From contig NC_088312.1 in assembly GCF_910592395.1 (NCBI RefSeq), positions 14,363,292-14,427,291 of the forward strand: 64,000 nt of DNA, written 5' to 3'. The DNA is from Lineus longissimus (lineage: Eukaryota > Nemertea > Pilidiophora > Heteronemertea > Lineidae). The notes under the pieces are model-generated. The model did not search any database. It saw only the letters and a list, made by a program, of their open reading frames with translations, and had not been told where the DNA came from. The stretch's first letter is position 1. Each line of letters begins with the position of its first letter. The translations under genes and the position numbers were made by a program. Positions 39,970-51,174 of this stretch are shown here, piece after piece.

Positions 39970-42559
39970 GTCACAGTCTGGTAATTTTTTGTCTCAAGTA
40001 TGAATTTTGGCAATGATCATGGGTCGGGGTCCTATCATTCCCAGCCACGAGTCACAATCTGGTAACTTTTTGTCTCACGTATGAAGTTTGGCAGTATCAT
40101 GGGTCGGGGTCCTATCATTCACAGCCACGAGACACAATCTGGGAACTTTTTGTCTCACATATAAAGTTTGGCAGTGATCATGGGTCGGGGTCCTATCATT
40201 CACAGCCGCGAGTCACAATCTGGTAACTTTTTGTCTCACGTATGAAGTTTGGCAGTGATCAGGGGTCGGGCTCCTATCATTCCCAGCCACGAGTCACAAT
40301 CTGGTAACTTTTTATCTCACGTATGAAGTTTGGCAGTGATCATGGGTCGGGGTCCTATCATTCCCAGCCACGAGTCACAATCTGGTAACTTTTTGTCTCA
40401 CGTATGAAGTTTGGCAGTGGTCATGGGTCGGGGTCCCATCATTCCCAGCCGTAAGTGTTTTTACGATGACGAAAGGTGAGATAATTAGGTTTTTACTCAC
40501 CGAATCGGAAGTCGATCTGCTGCTATTGGACCTCGCCAGACGGTACCCGTTTCCAACCCCCTGTAGTCAAGTAGTGACGATCGAACACGGAAGTCCCCTC
40601 GGCAAGACGGCTTCAACGTACACAAGTCACGACATCAGGCGTGGAGCAGCACTATATCCTCTGATTGGTAACACTCTGGATTATACGCCCAGAGGGCAAG
40701 ATTTTTAAGATCAGTATCGAGTTCGGTAAATTGTGGCGTTAAGCCAATATAAGCAGCACGTAGTGCTTCACACACATAATTGATATATATATAACGGGTT
40801 GTTGCATAATTACAGAGGGTTAGCCTATCACTAGACCAAACGAAACGATGACGAAGTCAATGCTGGCAAAGTGATACTATTAGTATCAAAGAGTAGTTCT
40901 GGAAATATATTCTGCAACGACGGAACGGACATCAAAAGGGCGAGACTATTCTCATCTATAAATAAGTGGACGTCCTAAAAGCGAGACTCTTAACAGTACT
41001 CATCTATATACACGCAGCGATCCAGACATCACGGACGCCATCTATCGACTATATGTTGCAGCAAACCTCGATAAAGCCAGGGTGATACTACTCTCACGAA
41101 TAGACACAGTGTCGGTATCCTAGACAGCACGTTCCAATCAATTCTTGGCCTATGACTCTAACCCCCTCCTCTATGTCAACAACAATCTAACACAGCCCTC
41201 TAATAACGGAGGGTAATACATCACACACATAAAACTATATCACGTTTCGAAACATAAATCTATTCTCTCTGTAACTATTTTTTGGGTTTTATAAATACGT
41301 AACGTCAACGATGTGCTTGAAGTTCTGAATTAAACCAACCATAAAAAACTACTTACAAAGGTGAGGCCTTTTGGACAGAATAGGCCTATCGCGGTCCTTC
41401 AAGAAGACTACAGTGCCGCAAGGCACCTGTAGCGACCCATTAAAAAATCCTTTAGAATAAAATCCACATCACGCTCACAAAACAGGACTGCACAAAAACA
41501 GGACAACACCAAAACGAACACGGCAGTGCAGTAAAAACGTCTCCTCAACTCCACGAAATATGGTCGACTGGGATAACGCCCAAAAATTCACTCAACCAGA
41601 ACAAAGTAATAATATTAATTCAAAGTCCCGGCCCGCCTACCCGACAGGCAGTGCGCGCACCGGAACTGCTTACAGCAAGTGAAATGACAAAACATGGCGG
41701 GGCAGCGTCCGTAGAAACAGTAAGTCACAATCAGGTAACTTTTTGTCTCACATATAAAGTTTGGCAGTGATCAGGGGTCGGGGTCCTATCATTTCCAGCC
41801 ACGAGTCACAATCTGGTAACTTTTTGTCTCACGTATGAAGTTTGGCAGTGGTCATGGGTCGGGGTCCCATCATTCCCAGCCGTAAGTCACAATCAGGTAA
41901 CTTTTTGTCTCACATATAAAGTTTGGCAGTGATCAGGGGTCGGGGTCCTATCATTTCCAGCCACGAGTCACAATCTGGTAACTTTTTGTCTCACGTATGA
42001 AGTTTGGCAGTGGTCATGGGTCGGGGTCCCATCATTCCCAGCCGTAAGTCACAATCAGGTAACTTTTTGTCTCACATATAAAGTTTGGCAGTGATCAGGG
42101 GTCGGGGTCCTATCATTCCCAGCCACGAGTCACAATCTGGTAACTTTTTGTCTCACGTATGAAGTTTGGCAGTGATCATGGGTCGGGGTCCTATCATTCA
42201 CAGCCACGAGTCACAATCTGGTTACTTTTTGTCTCACATATAAAGTTTGGCAGTGGTCATGGGTCGGGGTCCCATCATTCCCAGCCGTAAGTCACAATCA
42301 GGTAACTTTTTGTCTCACATATAAAGTTTGGCAGTGATCAGGGGTCGGGGTCCTATCATTCCCAGCCACGAGTCACAATCTGGTAACTTTTTGTCTCACG
42401 TATGAAGTTTGGCAGTGATCATGGGTCGGGGTCCTATCATTCACAGCCACGAGTCACAATCTGGTAACTTTTTGTCTCACATATAAAGTTTGGCCAGGGG
42501 TCGGGGTCCTATCATTCACAGCCACGAGTCACAATCTGGTAACTTTTTGTCTCACGTAT
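39970..42559 (+). repeat. 81-bp satellite array, interrupted once
   Basis: Units begin GTCACAATCTGGTAACTTTT and end CATTCCCAGCCACGA, period 81. About six units lie at 39970-40455 and about ten at 41720-42559. The variants (CCACGA versus CCGTAA, CTGG versus CAGG, GTATGAAG versus ATATAAAG) alternate in blocks of two or three, so a higher-order pattern of 162 and 243 bp exists in the right part. Confidence 0.9.
40456..41719 (+). mobile_element. 1264-bp insertion in the satellite, probable solo LTR
   Basis: Flanked by a 5-bp duplication GTAAG (40451-40455, 41720-41724). The ends are short inverted TGTTTTTACG and CGTAGAAACA, i.e. TG…CA. A TATATATATAACG run near 40786 and a CCCTCTAATAACGG region are inside. 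An 80-codon frame at 40466 has no support. A solo LTR of a BEL or Ty3-type element fits best; a 5-bp-TSD DNA transposon is the alternative. Confidence 0.65.
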
Positions 42560-42761
42560 GGGCCCACTCATTGTTAATTCAAGAAGCGGATAATAGACGG
42601 CGAAAGCATCTGGCCAACTGTGAACTGTCTACTGTGTAAGTGGAAAATGGAGACAGTGAAGAGTTCACTGTTTTGTGCGTAGCATGCTCTGCCTCAAAAT
42701 ACTGAGTTCAGTGATATTTTTTGAATAATTCATGCTGGTGCTTCCAGCTGGCAGCATAATA

Positions 42762-43053
42762 CAGGGTGGTCCAGAAAAAACGCAACTGGATACTTCCACT
42801 ACCAGAGGGTTAAAACCATTGATACCAGTAGATAGGGAATCTTTCTAGAAGAAGAATTATACCAATATCGACCCATTCTGCTCAGTAGCCAGTCTGTGTT
42901 TAACAAAATAGGCTCTAAAACCAAAACTACTGAACCAAATCTGGCGACCTTGGTATCATTCTTCTCCTAGAGATATTCCCCATCCACTGATGTCAATGGT
43001 TTTAACCCCCTGGTAATTGAAGTATCCGGTTGCGTTTTTTCTGGACCACCCTG
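42762..43053. mobile_element. Tc1/mariner-type hairpin MITE, 292 bp
   Basis: Ends CAGGGTGGTCCAGAAAAAAC and its inverted complement, TA on both sides (42760-42761, 43054-43055). The arms pair over nearly their whole length with scattered mismatches. TA duplication and terminal sequence fit a mariner-derived MITE. Confidence 0.85.
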
Positions 43054-43342
43054 TAGATATGTTGACGCGCTTTGCAATGGATGTTTCACATTGATAGACT
43101 GATTTTACTCGAAATATAGGCGATGATGACCTATTTTACTTTCTGTTCCTGAATATTCCAGACCGAGCAGAAAAACTTATCAAAAGCTCAGACCCCAACC
43201 AGGCTATTCTGATTTCAATCCCTACTGGACTTTGTGCGGATTGATACTAAGTACATTAACGTTGAGTAACGTCTATAGCATGTGTGCCTACAATTCTTCA
43301 CAATAATGTTACTTTTCAAAGAAACTAAATATGAGGGTAGTT

Positions 43343-43388
43343 GATAAAGTATGGAATTAGTGAAACCTTGGAAACACTGATAAACCTT
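43343..43388. repeat. 46-bp arm of a distant inverted repeat
   Basis: GATAAAGTATGGAATTAGTG and following bases recur inverted at 45378-45423, about 2 kb away, flanking copy 2 of the 1.1-kb element. No gene is supported between 43389 and 44242 apart from weak frames. Confidence 0.6.
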
Positions 43389-44242
43389 GTAATATTCAAT
43401 GTAAACCATGGAATCACTGTGCAAATAGCGCGGGAAATCGGGTGCGTTCCTTCCACGATTTATACCCTCCCAACTGACAGTCTCGTCCCAGCTGACTTTA
43501 TTGATAGCAATTTGCCAGTTAGTTCAGAAGCCAACATTTTTAATGTGGAGGATGACGTCATCAATTGGCCATGCGCTGTGGTCGTTAAAATATTTTATTT
43601 CTCTTCAATGGAAGCAAAAATTAGTTTTTATGATTGTTTTGTATTCCATAGACGATAAAGTATTATGCTCGGTACTAGATGCACGAGATCATAGGACAAA
43701 CACACACGTGAATAAAAAAAACCGCTTAGAACTGGTGACGTCACAAAGATCTCTGCATCCCTCGATGCGTACTGGAAGATGTAAGAAATCGCTCACGAAG
43801 GAAATTTTCATCCGCAAACTTCGGTAATAAACATACATGACTAGGCTTCTTTTATTCATCGTTTGTTATAAAAAATCAGTCAATCATAGACAATTAGGCC
43901 TAGACATAGTCGTCAACCTTATCCATGCATAATGCATGACAGGCCCCCAACTTCCAAAGCAACTCGTCTGATCGAAAAGGCCCCGCGTGGTGGTGGCGTA
44001 TTTATAAGCGGAGCGCTATTGGTCCATATTATGGGTGTGTGGTGGGCGTGTCTTCCCATATTTGGGAGATCAGTACTGTACACTGGAGGCGAGGTACAAC
44101 TGGGTTGTTTTAAAATATAGACTATTGAATCGGATATGCGACAGATTTCTAAATTACCATAAAATTCCGATCTGATCATGTAAGAATAAGCTCCAAATGT
44201 TGATTCGTAACCACGTTAGGTTCGAATGGCATTATTTCATGT

Positions 44243-44297
44243 TTTTAGCTCACCTCTTAGCAGAGGTGAGCTTATCCCATACCGTGGCGTCCGTAGT

Positions 44298-44341
<44 letters not shown>

Positions 44342-45354
44342 CGTCGTCGTCCGTCGTCCGTTAGCAGGGCACGTTTCGTAACTGTTAAAGCTATTGAATT
44401 GAAACTTAGTACACATGTACCCTTATGTAATGACACCTTGGAGACCAAGTTTCGGTCTGATTCGTTTCATGGTTTGGCCACCAGGGGGCCAAACGTTAAA
44501 AGTGAAAATATGCAATATCTCCCTTAATAGTTGTCGGGAAATTTTGAAAAAAAATATGGTAGGTACTTCTAGCAAAGGTGCATCATATATCCTCCGGGTT
44601 TTTGATTTGACCTCCTTTTCAAGGTCACAGAGGTCAAATGGTGTAAATTGGCCGTTAGGATGTAACGATGGCACGTTTCTAAACTGCAATGGCTATTGAT
44701 ACCAAATTTGGTACACATTTACCCCTTATATAGTCACTTGACCACCAGGGGGCAAAATCCAAAAACCTTAAAAATGTGATTATTCCTTAACTTCTTGCCC
44801 GATTGCCACCAATTTGATATCATGGGTACATCTAACCACCATACAGTATATGTCACACAGGTTTTTAATTTGACCTTCTTGTCAAGGTCACAGAGGTCAA
44901 ATGGCGTAAATTCGCCGTCAGGCCGTGACTATGGCACGTTTCTTAACTGCAATGACTATTGATCACAAATTAAGTACACATGTACCCCTTGGTCAGGTGA
45001 TCTCAGGTACCGAGGTTTGGTGCGATCTGATTTGCTGTTTGGCCTCCAGGGAGGGGGCCAAATCCTAAATTCTTCAAAATGCCATTATTCCTAGTAATGA
45101 CTTGCCCGATTGGCACCAATTTTATATCATAGGTACATCTAATTCTAACAACCATTCAATGTGTCACCCGGGTCTTCTTTGATTTGACCTACTTTTCAAG
45201 GTCACAGAGGTCGAATGTATTGTAAATTGGCCATTTTGGGGAAATTGTAATTGCTTGGACCTACATCAAACCTAACACTACATGACACAATACCATACTC
45301 TTTATCCATCTTTCCTCCACATGAGGTGAGCACAATGGCCCTGGCCATTTCATT
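44243..45354 (-). mobile_element. 1.1-kb repeat element, copy 2 (inverted)
   Basis: Reverse complement of 19972-21112 with high similarity throughout, including the three 300-bp subunits and a CGT microsatellite (44293-44360). DR3-like AGGTCACAGAGGTCA sites are at 44622-44636 and 44885-44899, and a one-change version is at 45199-45213. Confidence 0.85.
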
Positions 45355-45423
45355 ATGCATTTTAAGGAGTGTTTCCAAGGTTTATCAGTGTTTCCAAGGT
45401 TTCACTAATTCCATACTTTATCA

Positions 45424-46827
45424 CCTACCAAATATGAGGCAATTTGAAGGACTACGACTGTTCCAAAATCTCGTCCGCAGGTAGCCTCTCTGATATCTGA
45501 ATGTGATCGAAATGAACAATTTGTTTGAGGTAGCCAACCTCGCCTTGTGGTCGTGAATAACAGGGCTTCCAGTGGTAACCTATTGCATCACCCACGTACT
45601 ATCACCAGTGTGAGGATTCGGTCAGTGTCAGCAAGGCATTGTCCTCTATGGTTACCACAGCGCTAGCAGACTACAACAACAACATTGAAGACACTGGCCG
45701 ATTCAACAGAGCTTATTTCCTGGTCTACGGCACTTGACCTGGATTTGCTGGAAGGTATACTAGTATCTGGATGATAACTTTAAACTTAATACTGGTGTAG
45801 GTGTCCTGAATAGGTAGAGAAAGCAGTGTTTTGTAGTCCTATGCATAATTTAGGGTACAAATGGCGCAAATCTTCACACTGGCTGTGAATAGTAATGAAT
45901 CCAAGGATCGGATATTTAGGTGAACGCAGTAAACGCAATATGGTCCGAATAGAATTCCGCGAAGTTACTATTTATAGCTCACAAGGTCATTTGCATAAGA
46001 TATTGATGACGTTTTAGTCACGTGACAGTCGGACATCAACACTTATTTCTACGCATTTGAGCTTATTTCAAAGTCAATTATCTTTGACCCTGCATTGTTT
46101 TTAGCATGAATGATACCATAGAGTCAGAGGGAGAAATATTCAGAACAATTATGTAGTATTTTCAACACTCGGACACGTGCCAGATTGAATCTAACTACCC
46201 TAGTTAGAAAGCCTGAATCGATTACGAAACCGCATGTTTGTCCGACATTGCCTGTAATTCAGCGATGGGGAAATAGAGGGCAGCAGCTGCAGTGACGTCA
46301 TCTTCGCGGAATGCTATTATACTCTCAGTGTTCATCAAAGCAGTCGCCCCCTCAGGGGAATAGACCGAGTTGAAGGAAACTAAACGCAGGGGCAAAGTAA
46401 GGTCATGTACGGGGAGTAGAGTCCGCCCCGCCCGTAGGGGTTCTTGCTCTCACCAGTCACCGATAGAAGATGACTGGGGAGCAATTCGTGGAGCTGTACG
46501 ACGAGTGCAACGAAGAATAGAGTTGTAACAGGTTTCTTTGCAGAAGGAAGTCCCCGGTTGATACATAATTTGTAGTGGTTCAGCTGGAGCCTTTCCGACG
46601 AGGCGTTCCCCCGACGGCAGCTAATTCCAAAACTGTCGATATCAAATCACATTGCGAACACCTGACGGTATCACGGTCACAGTCCATAGGCCTAGTTTCA
46701 TAAACAACCTTGATTATTATATAACAGATATAGGCCTAGTCCTGATATCTAACCTTTTACCGTCAGCTGTGCATTTATCTATCATATGTTTATTGTGTAT
46801 ACTTGAGACATTCTAGTACGGTCAGAT
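45424..46827. other. Unassigned stretch
   Basis: No supported gene. A frame near 46466-46520 (GAIRGAVRRVQRR in translation) is protein-like but short. No repeats were resolved. Confidence 0.35.
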
Positions 46828-47349
46828 CGGTCTACCTAATGCGCGTCCGGAACAATTTGTGCGTCCGGAGCGCGTCCGGAAGAGAAAGTGCGCGTCCGGA
46901 ACAATTTCCTATGTCAATATGAACCTAATGTTGCATTAGATGGCTTAAATAGCATTTTAATTCCATGTAGAGAAAATAAAATTGCAAAAAATCTTTTTGG
47001 TGACTTTGTATTTTACAATTTTCAGCGAGGTGGTTAATTACTAATGCCATACTCATATCCCAACTTCCTTACGCGCCTTCTGTTGCGGTCGTCTAAGTCG
47101 GTATGAGTTTGTCTGGGATTTGATGGCTGTGTAACCTCCAAATCACTCCGCTGAAAATTGCAAAATACAAAGTCACCAAGGAGATTTTTTCCAATTTTAT
47201 TTTCTCTACATGGAATTAAAATGCTATTTAAGCCATCTAATGCAACAATAGGTTCATATTTACATAGGAAATTGTTCCGGACGCGCACTTTCTCTTCCGG
47301 ACGCGCTCCGGACGCGCAAACAGAGTTCTGGACGCACATTAGGTGGACC
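46828..47349. mobile_element. Hairpin MITE with 9-bp target duplication
   Basis: Flanked by CGGTCAGAT (46819-46827 and 47350-47358). Arms of about 210 bp (GGTCTACCTAATG start, CGCGTCCGGAAC repeats, a TTAATTCCATGTAGAG core) surround a loop of about 110 bp. The 9-bp duplication suggests a Mutator-like origin. The 244-codon minus frame that crosses it is an artefact of the palindrome. Confidence 0.8.
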
Positions 47350-47358
47350 CGGTCAGAT

Positions 47359-48045
47359 AGCTCTGTACACACCGACAACATTTTCGGTAACATTTTCGGA
47401 AACATCTCGGCAACACACCTGGGCAACAAAAATTTGGCCCTGTATACACATGACAACATTCGACAACATGTTGGGCAACTTGTTATCGAATGTTTCTGAG
47501 AAAATGAGGATTTTGGACGGAAATTCATAAACAATGGAAGATTCCAAAAGAAGAAGATGTATTGTCGTGGGCTCTGCCATAATTTTACGTATCCTGATTG
47601 AAAGACGGCAAAGAAGACGTAAAGATGAGAAAAGAGTGTGGACAAGACCATGGATATATATGAGAGACCAGCATGGGGCCTACCACTGTCTCCTGTGTAC
47701 CATGTACTGTCATCCCATAAACAGGCACAACTTTCCCATACTGCGATAAGTTGTTCCACTTCACTCAATAACCATTCCTTGCTGGGGGCTCCTATTTTGA
47801 CTACATCACATGGCTTCAGGTAGATCGCGTGATTTGTGGCCTGTTTCTGATTGGATAAAACTCGACAACACTCGGCAACAAAATTGATTTTGTATTATTT
47901 CGTCAACATTTGAGCAACATTTGGCCAACATGTTACCGAATGTTTCCGAACTGTACACACTGCCACCATTTTCGATAACATCGCACCTGGACAACATGTT
48001 GGCCAAAATGTTTCCCAAAATGTTGTCAGTGTGTACAGAGCTTTA
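47359..48045 (+). mobile_element. PIF/Harbinger-like remnant
   Basis: Terminal inverted repeats AGCTCTGTACACACCGACAA (left) and its inverted variant (right, ending near 48044). AACATTTTCGG-type subrepeats lie at both ends. Inside is a short transposase fragment. A 3-bp duplication expected for this family is not clear. Confidence 0.6.
47534..47749 (+). pseudogene. Fragment of PIF/Harbinger transposase N-terminus
   Basis: A 71-codon frame with RRKDEKRVWTRPWIYMRDQH and GAYHCLL, the conserved start of HARBI1-type nucleases (RRxWVRPW…GAYxxLL). The catalytic DDE part is missing. Confidence 0.55.
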
Positions 48046-48129
48046 GGTTACACGAAGCCGCTGATAGGGGTCTCTCCTATCACACAGAGCAGCTAAGCCA
48101 TTGTCGTATGTATGATCAGGGGGTTGCTG

Positions 48130-48283
48130 AATCAACCACAACCCATGCACCTATATCCGACCCCAGCTTCTGTGTAAAGTAACAATCTAAAGAAAGAACA
48201 ATGAATAATCAACCACAACCCATGCACCTATATCCGACCCCAGCTTCTGTGTAAAGTAACAATCTAAAGAAAGAACAATGAAT
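48130..48283 (+). repeat. 77-bp perfect tandem duplication
   Basis: The unit AATCAACCACAACCCATGCA… occurs twice with no differences seen; a recent duplication. Confidence 0.85.
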
Positions 48284-48873
48284 AATGTCTTATCATAAAC
48301 TCCGTTTATTAAATGCACTTCAACTCTAGTTATTACAGCAACCTTGGGAAACGATATTCACACTACAAACTGAACAGTGTCTAGAATGATAACACTACAA
48401 CTAAAACTGGGACTGTATTCTCCCACCAATATACAGGATAAGAAGAAGAAAACAACACAAGTTCATACAAGCGGAAAACAGACTCGCTCAGTTACAACTC
48501 ACTGCACGGCATACCCCTGATGTGACACTAATGTGAGTCCCGAACGGGATGCCGAGTCAACTACACTTGTCAGCAAAAACTATGACCAAATGAAAGCAAA
48601 TGCAATGTGTAAAGGTGTGATAAAAATTTATTGCAGTTGACTGATTAAATAATGTGCATGAGGTAACTTTATCTGCAACTACATGTAGCTTGGAGAAGGG
48701 TAAGACGTATATTTTGATTTTAGGGCGTCATTTCATACGACAGAAGATTTGACTGGGCGTTAACCAATGACGCCATTGCTGGTTTAGTCATTTTCCCGCC
48801 GCAAAACATCGGTTTGACCGTGTCACCAAAAGCTACGATATATATCATACGGTCCGTGTATGTTACATTAGCA
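48284..48873. other. Unassigned spacer
   Basis: No supported gene or repeat was found in this stretch. Confidence 0.4.
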
Positions 48874-50755
48874 ATGAAACGGCCAGGGGCCATTGTGCTC
48901 ACCGTATAGATATTTGGTGGTTAGAAATTCATCCTGTTTGTGAAACATGCTCCATGTAGAGTATATAGGTCAAATCAAAGACGGTATGACATGTGATGTA
49001 TCTTTGTACCTACTAGTAAAATCATCGAAAATAAGTCACTAAGCGAGATATTGCACGTTTTACCGTTTTTTTAGTTTTGGCCTCCTGGTGGCCAAGTCGA
49101 GTATCAGATCGGATCAAAATTCGGTGTCAGAGGTTACGTGTGGCGACACACCACTAATAGATTTTAAGCCATTTTCCTTTAGACATCAACTGCCATGACT
49201 TTTTCCAAATATCTCACTCAAACCTAATATTTGCAGGACAGAAAGACCTCACCAAGGGCATAAATCCATAGAATTTTTGCCAGGTCATGACCATGATAAT
49301 TTCTGGGTTTGGGGGGTCTGACCACATCTACCGCGTTTCATGGCTCAGCGGGTAAATTGGATCCCCAAATCTACGCCGGTGAACATATGAGGCTCAAAGT
49401 TCATCAGAATGTTCGCCAGAAACATCTACATTCTGATTGCACAGATAGCACCCCTACTCGATAGTGAGACCACGCATTGATTTCTTAAAGTACTACTTTC
49501 CTATGTGATCGACGCTGATTGGTCAATTAGTGATGCGGAGCCATGTGATAGGGAGTCATGTGTACCAAATTTCAAGTTCATAGCTTTAGCGGTTAGAAAC
49601 GTGCCACAGTTACACTCAAACGGCCAATTTACACCATTTGACCTCTGTGACCTTGAAAAAATAAGTCCGATCAAAAACCCGTACGATGTGTGATGTATCC
49701 TTGCTAGGAGAACCTACCATAAAAATATCGTCAAAAACAAGTCACCAAAAGGCGAGATATTGCACTTTTTTTGGTGTCAGCGGTTATATGACGTAGGGAG
49801 TCATGTGTACCACATTTCAAGTTCATAGCTTTAGCGGTTAAGAAACGTGCATTAGTTACACTCAAACGGGGTCATCCCTATGTTCCCCGGTACCTATGTT
49901 CCCAGTACCTATATTCCCCAAAGAGGTACCTATCTTCCCCGAAGAGGTACCTATCTTCCGCGGTACCTATCTTCCCCCATATAGTTTTTATGATACAGTG
50001 TATGTATCAATTTAAAGCAAAGGCGCGTGCACCTTGGCCTTTAAGTAACGAAACAATGAATCTATGCTGAGTAAAAATGTCTTTTAATACAAACAAAAAA
50101 TAGTGAAACTCTGCTTTTTGGGGGATTTCTGGGAATTGCAATTTCCTGGAATTCAGTGACTTCATTCTGTGAGGTCTTTCCAAGAATTTGTGGAAACAAA
50201 CCGTATCACAAAAACACACACTTTTCTTTGCGGACATAGGTAGGCCTACTGGGAACATTGGCAGGCCCTACCTGGGGAATATAGGTACCGGGGAACATAG
50301 GTACCTCATCGGGGAACATAGGTTCCTCTTCGGGGAACACAGGTACCGGGGAACATAGGTACCGGGGAACATAGGTACCGGGGAACATAGGTATGCTCCC
50401 CACTCAAACGGCCAATTTACGGCTAATTTAAGGTCAAAGGTCTTAGGTCGAATCAAAAACCCGTTTTTTATGTGATGTATCCGTGCTAGGACAACCTACC
50501 ATAAAAAATGTATCGAAAACGAGACACTCATAAGAGAGATATCACACTTTTTAGGTTTCCACTTCTGGCTACCTGGTGGGCAAGTCAAAAATAAGACTGA
50601 AATTCAGTGTCAGTGGTCACCTGACCTCGGGGGTTATGTATACAAAGTTTTAAGTTCATTGTCCGAGCGGTTAAGAAACGTGCCACTGTTTTTGAAACAG
50701 GATACAGACGACGACGGACGCAACGGTATTGTATAGACTCCCCTACGGTGAGCCA
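48874..50755 (+). mobile_element. 1.1-kb repeat element, copy 3 (diverged, interrupted)
   Basis: The start ATGAAACGGCCAGGGGCC and end GACGACGGACGCAACGG…CGGTGAGCC match the other copies at lower identity. About 400 bp of foreign sequence at 49150-49540 and foldback element 3 at 49869-50401 interrupt it. A perfect DR3-like site lies at 49639-49653 on the minus strand. Confidence 0.65.
49869..50401. mobile_element. Foldback element 3 with CCTATGTTCCCCGGTA arms
   Basis: 533 bp flanked by a 9-bp duplication ACTCAAACG (49860-49868 and 50402-50410). The left arm holds about six units of TACCTATNTTCCCC type and the right arm about seven inverted units (GGGGAACATAGGTACC). The centre is about 300 bp with a short unsupported frame. 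Confidence 0.8.
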
Positions 50756-51174
50756 ACAAGGCGATCAGTTTGTGCCTACTCGGCTGTTTTCGTCCCGGTA
50801 AAAGTATGATTGGGAAAGCGGTGAATGCAATTTTCCCTATCCATTGCTTCAAAGTGCCTATGAACATGTCGACAAAATGTGCCAGAGTGTTTTACATGTA
50901 TGACCCAAACATTGTATCTAATACAAGCGAAGGGTCCCCGATTCGGTGAACATTCTTTGAAATGTGATAGTGTGCTTATCGGCAAGCCTTGGTGGAGAGT
51001 AAGCTCAGAGGCAGATCCAGGAGTCGGAGAAAGATGGAGGCCCCAGGTGTAGTATTTCTAACGTCTATTTCCCAAAATTTATATTTTAAGGTCAAATTTT
51101 AAAGCAGACACACCTCTAACAAGGGGGACGCACGCCCGAGCAGCACCGCTGCACAGATGCTTAGATGGATTTTT

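Noticed and set aside
39970-42559. A CRISPR-like array
   Set aside because: Units are directly adjacent with no unique spacers; it is a plain satellite.
47034-47768. 244-codon minus-strand frame
   Set aside because: It runs across a perfect palindromic MITE and a Harbinger fragment in antisense; no protein motif supports it.
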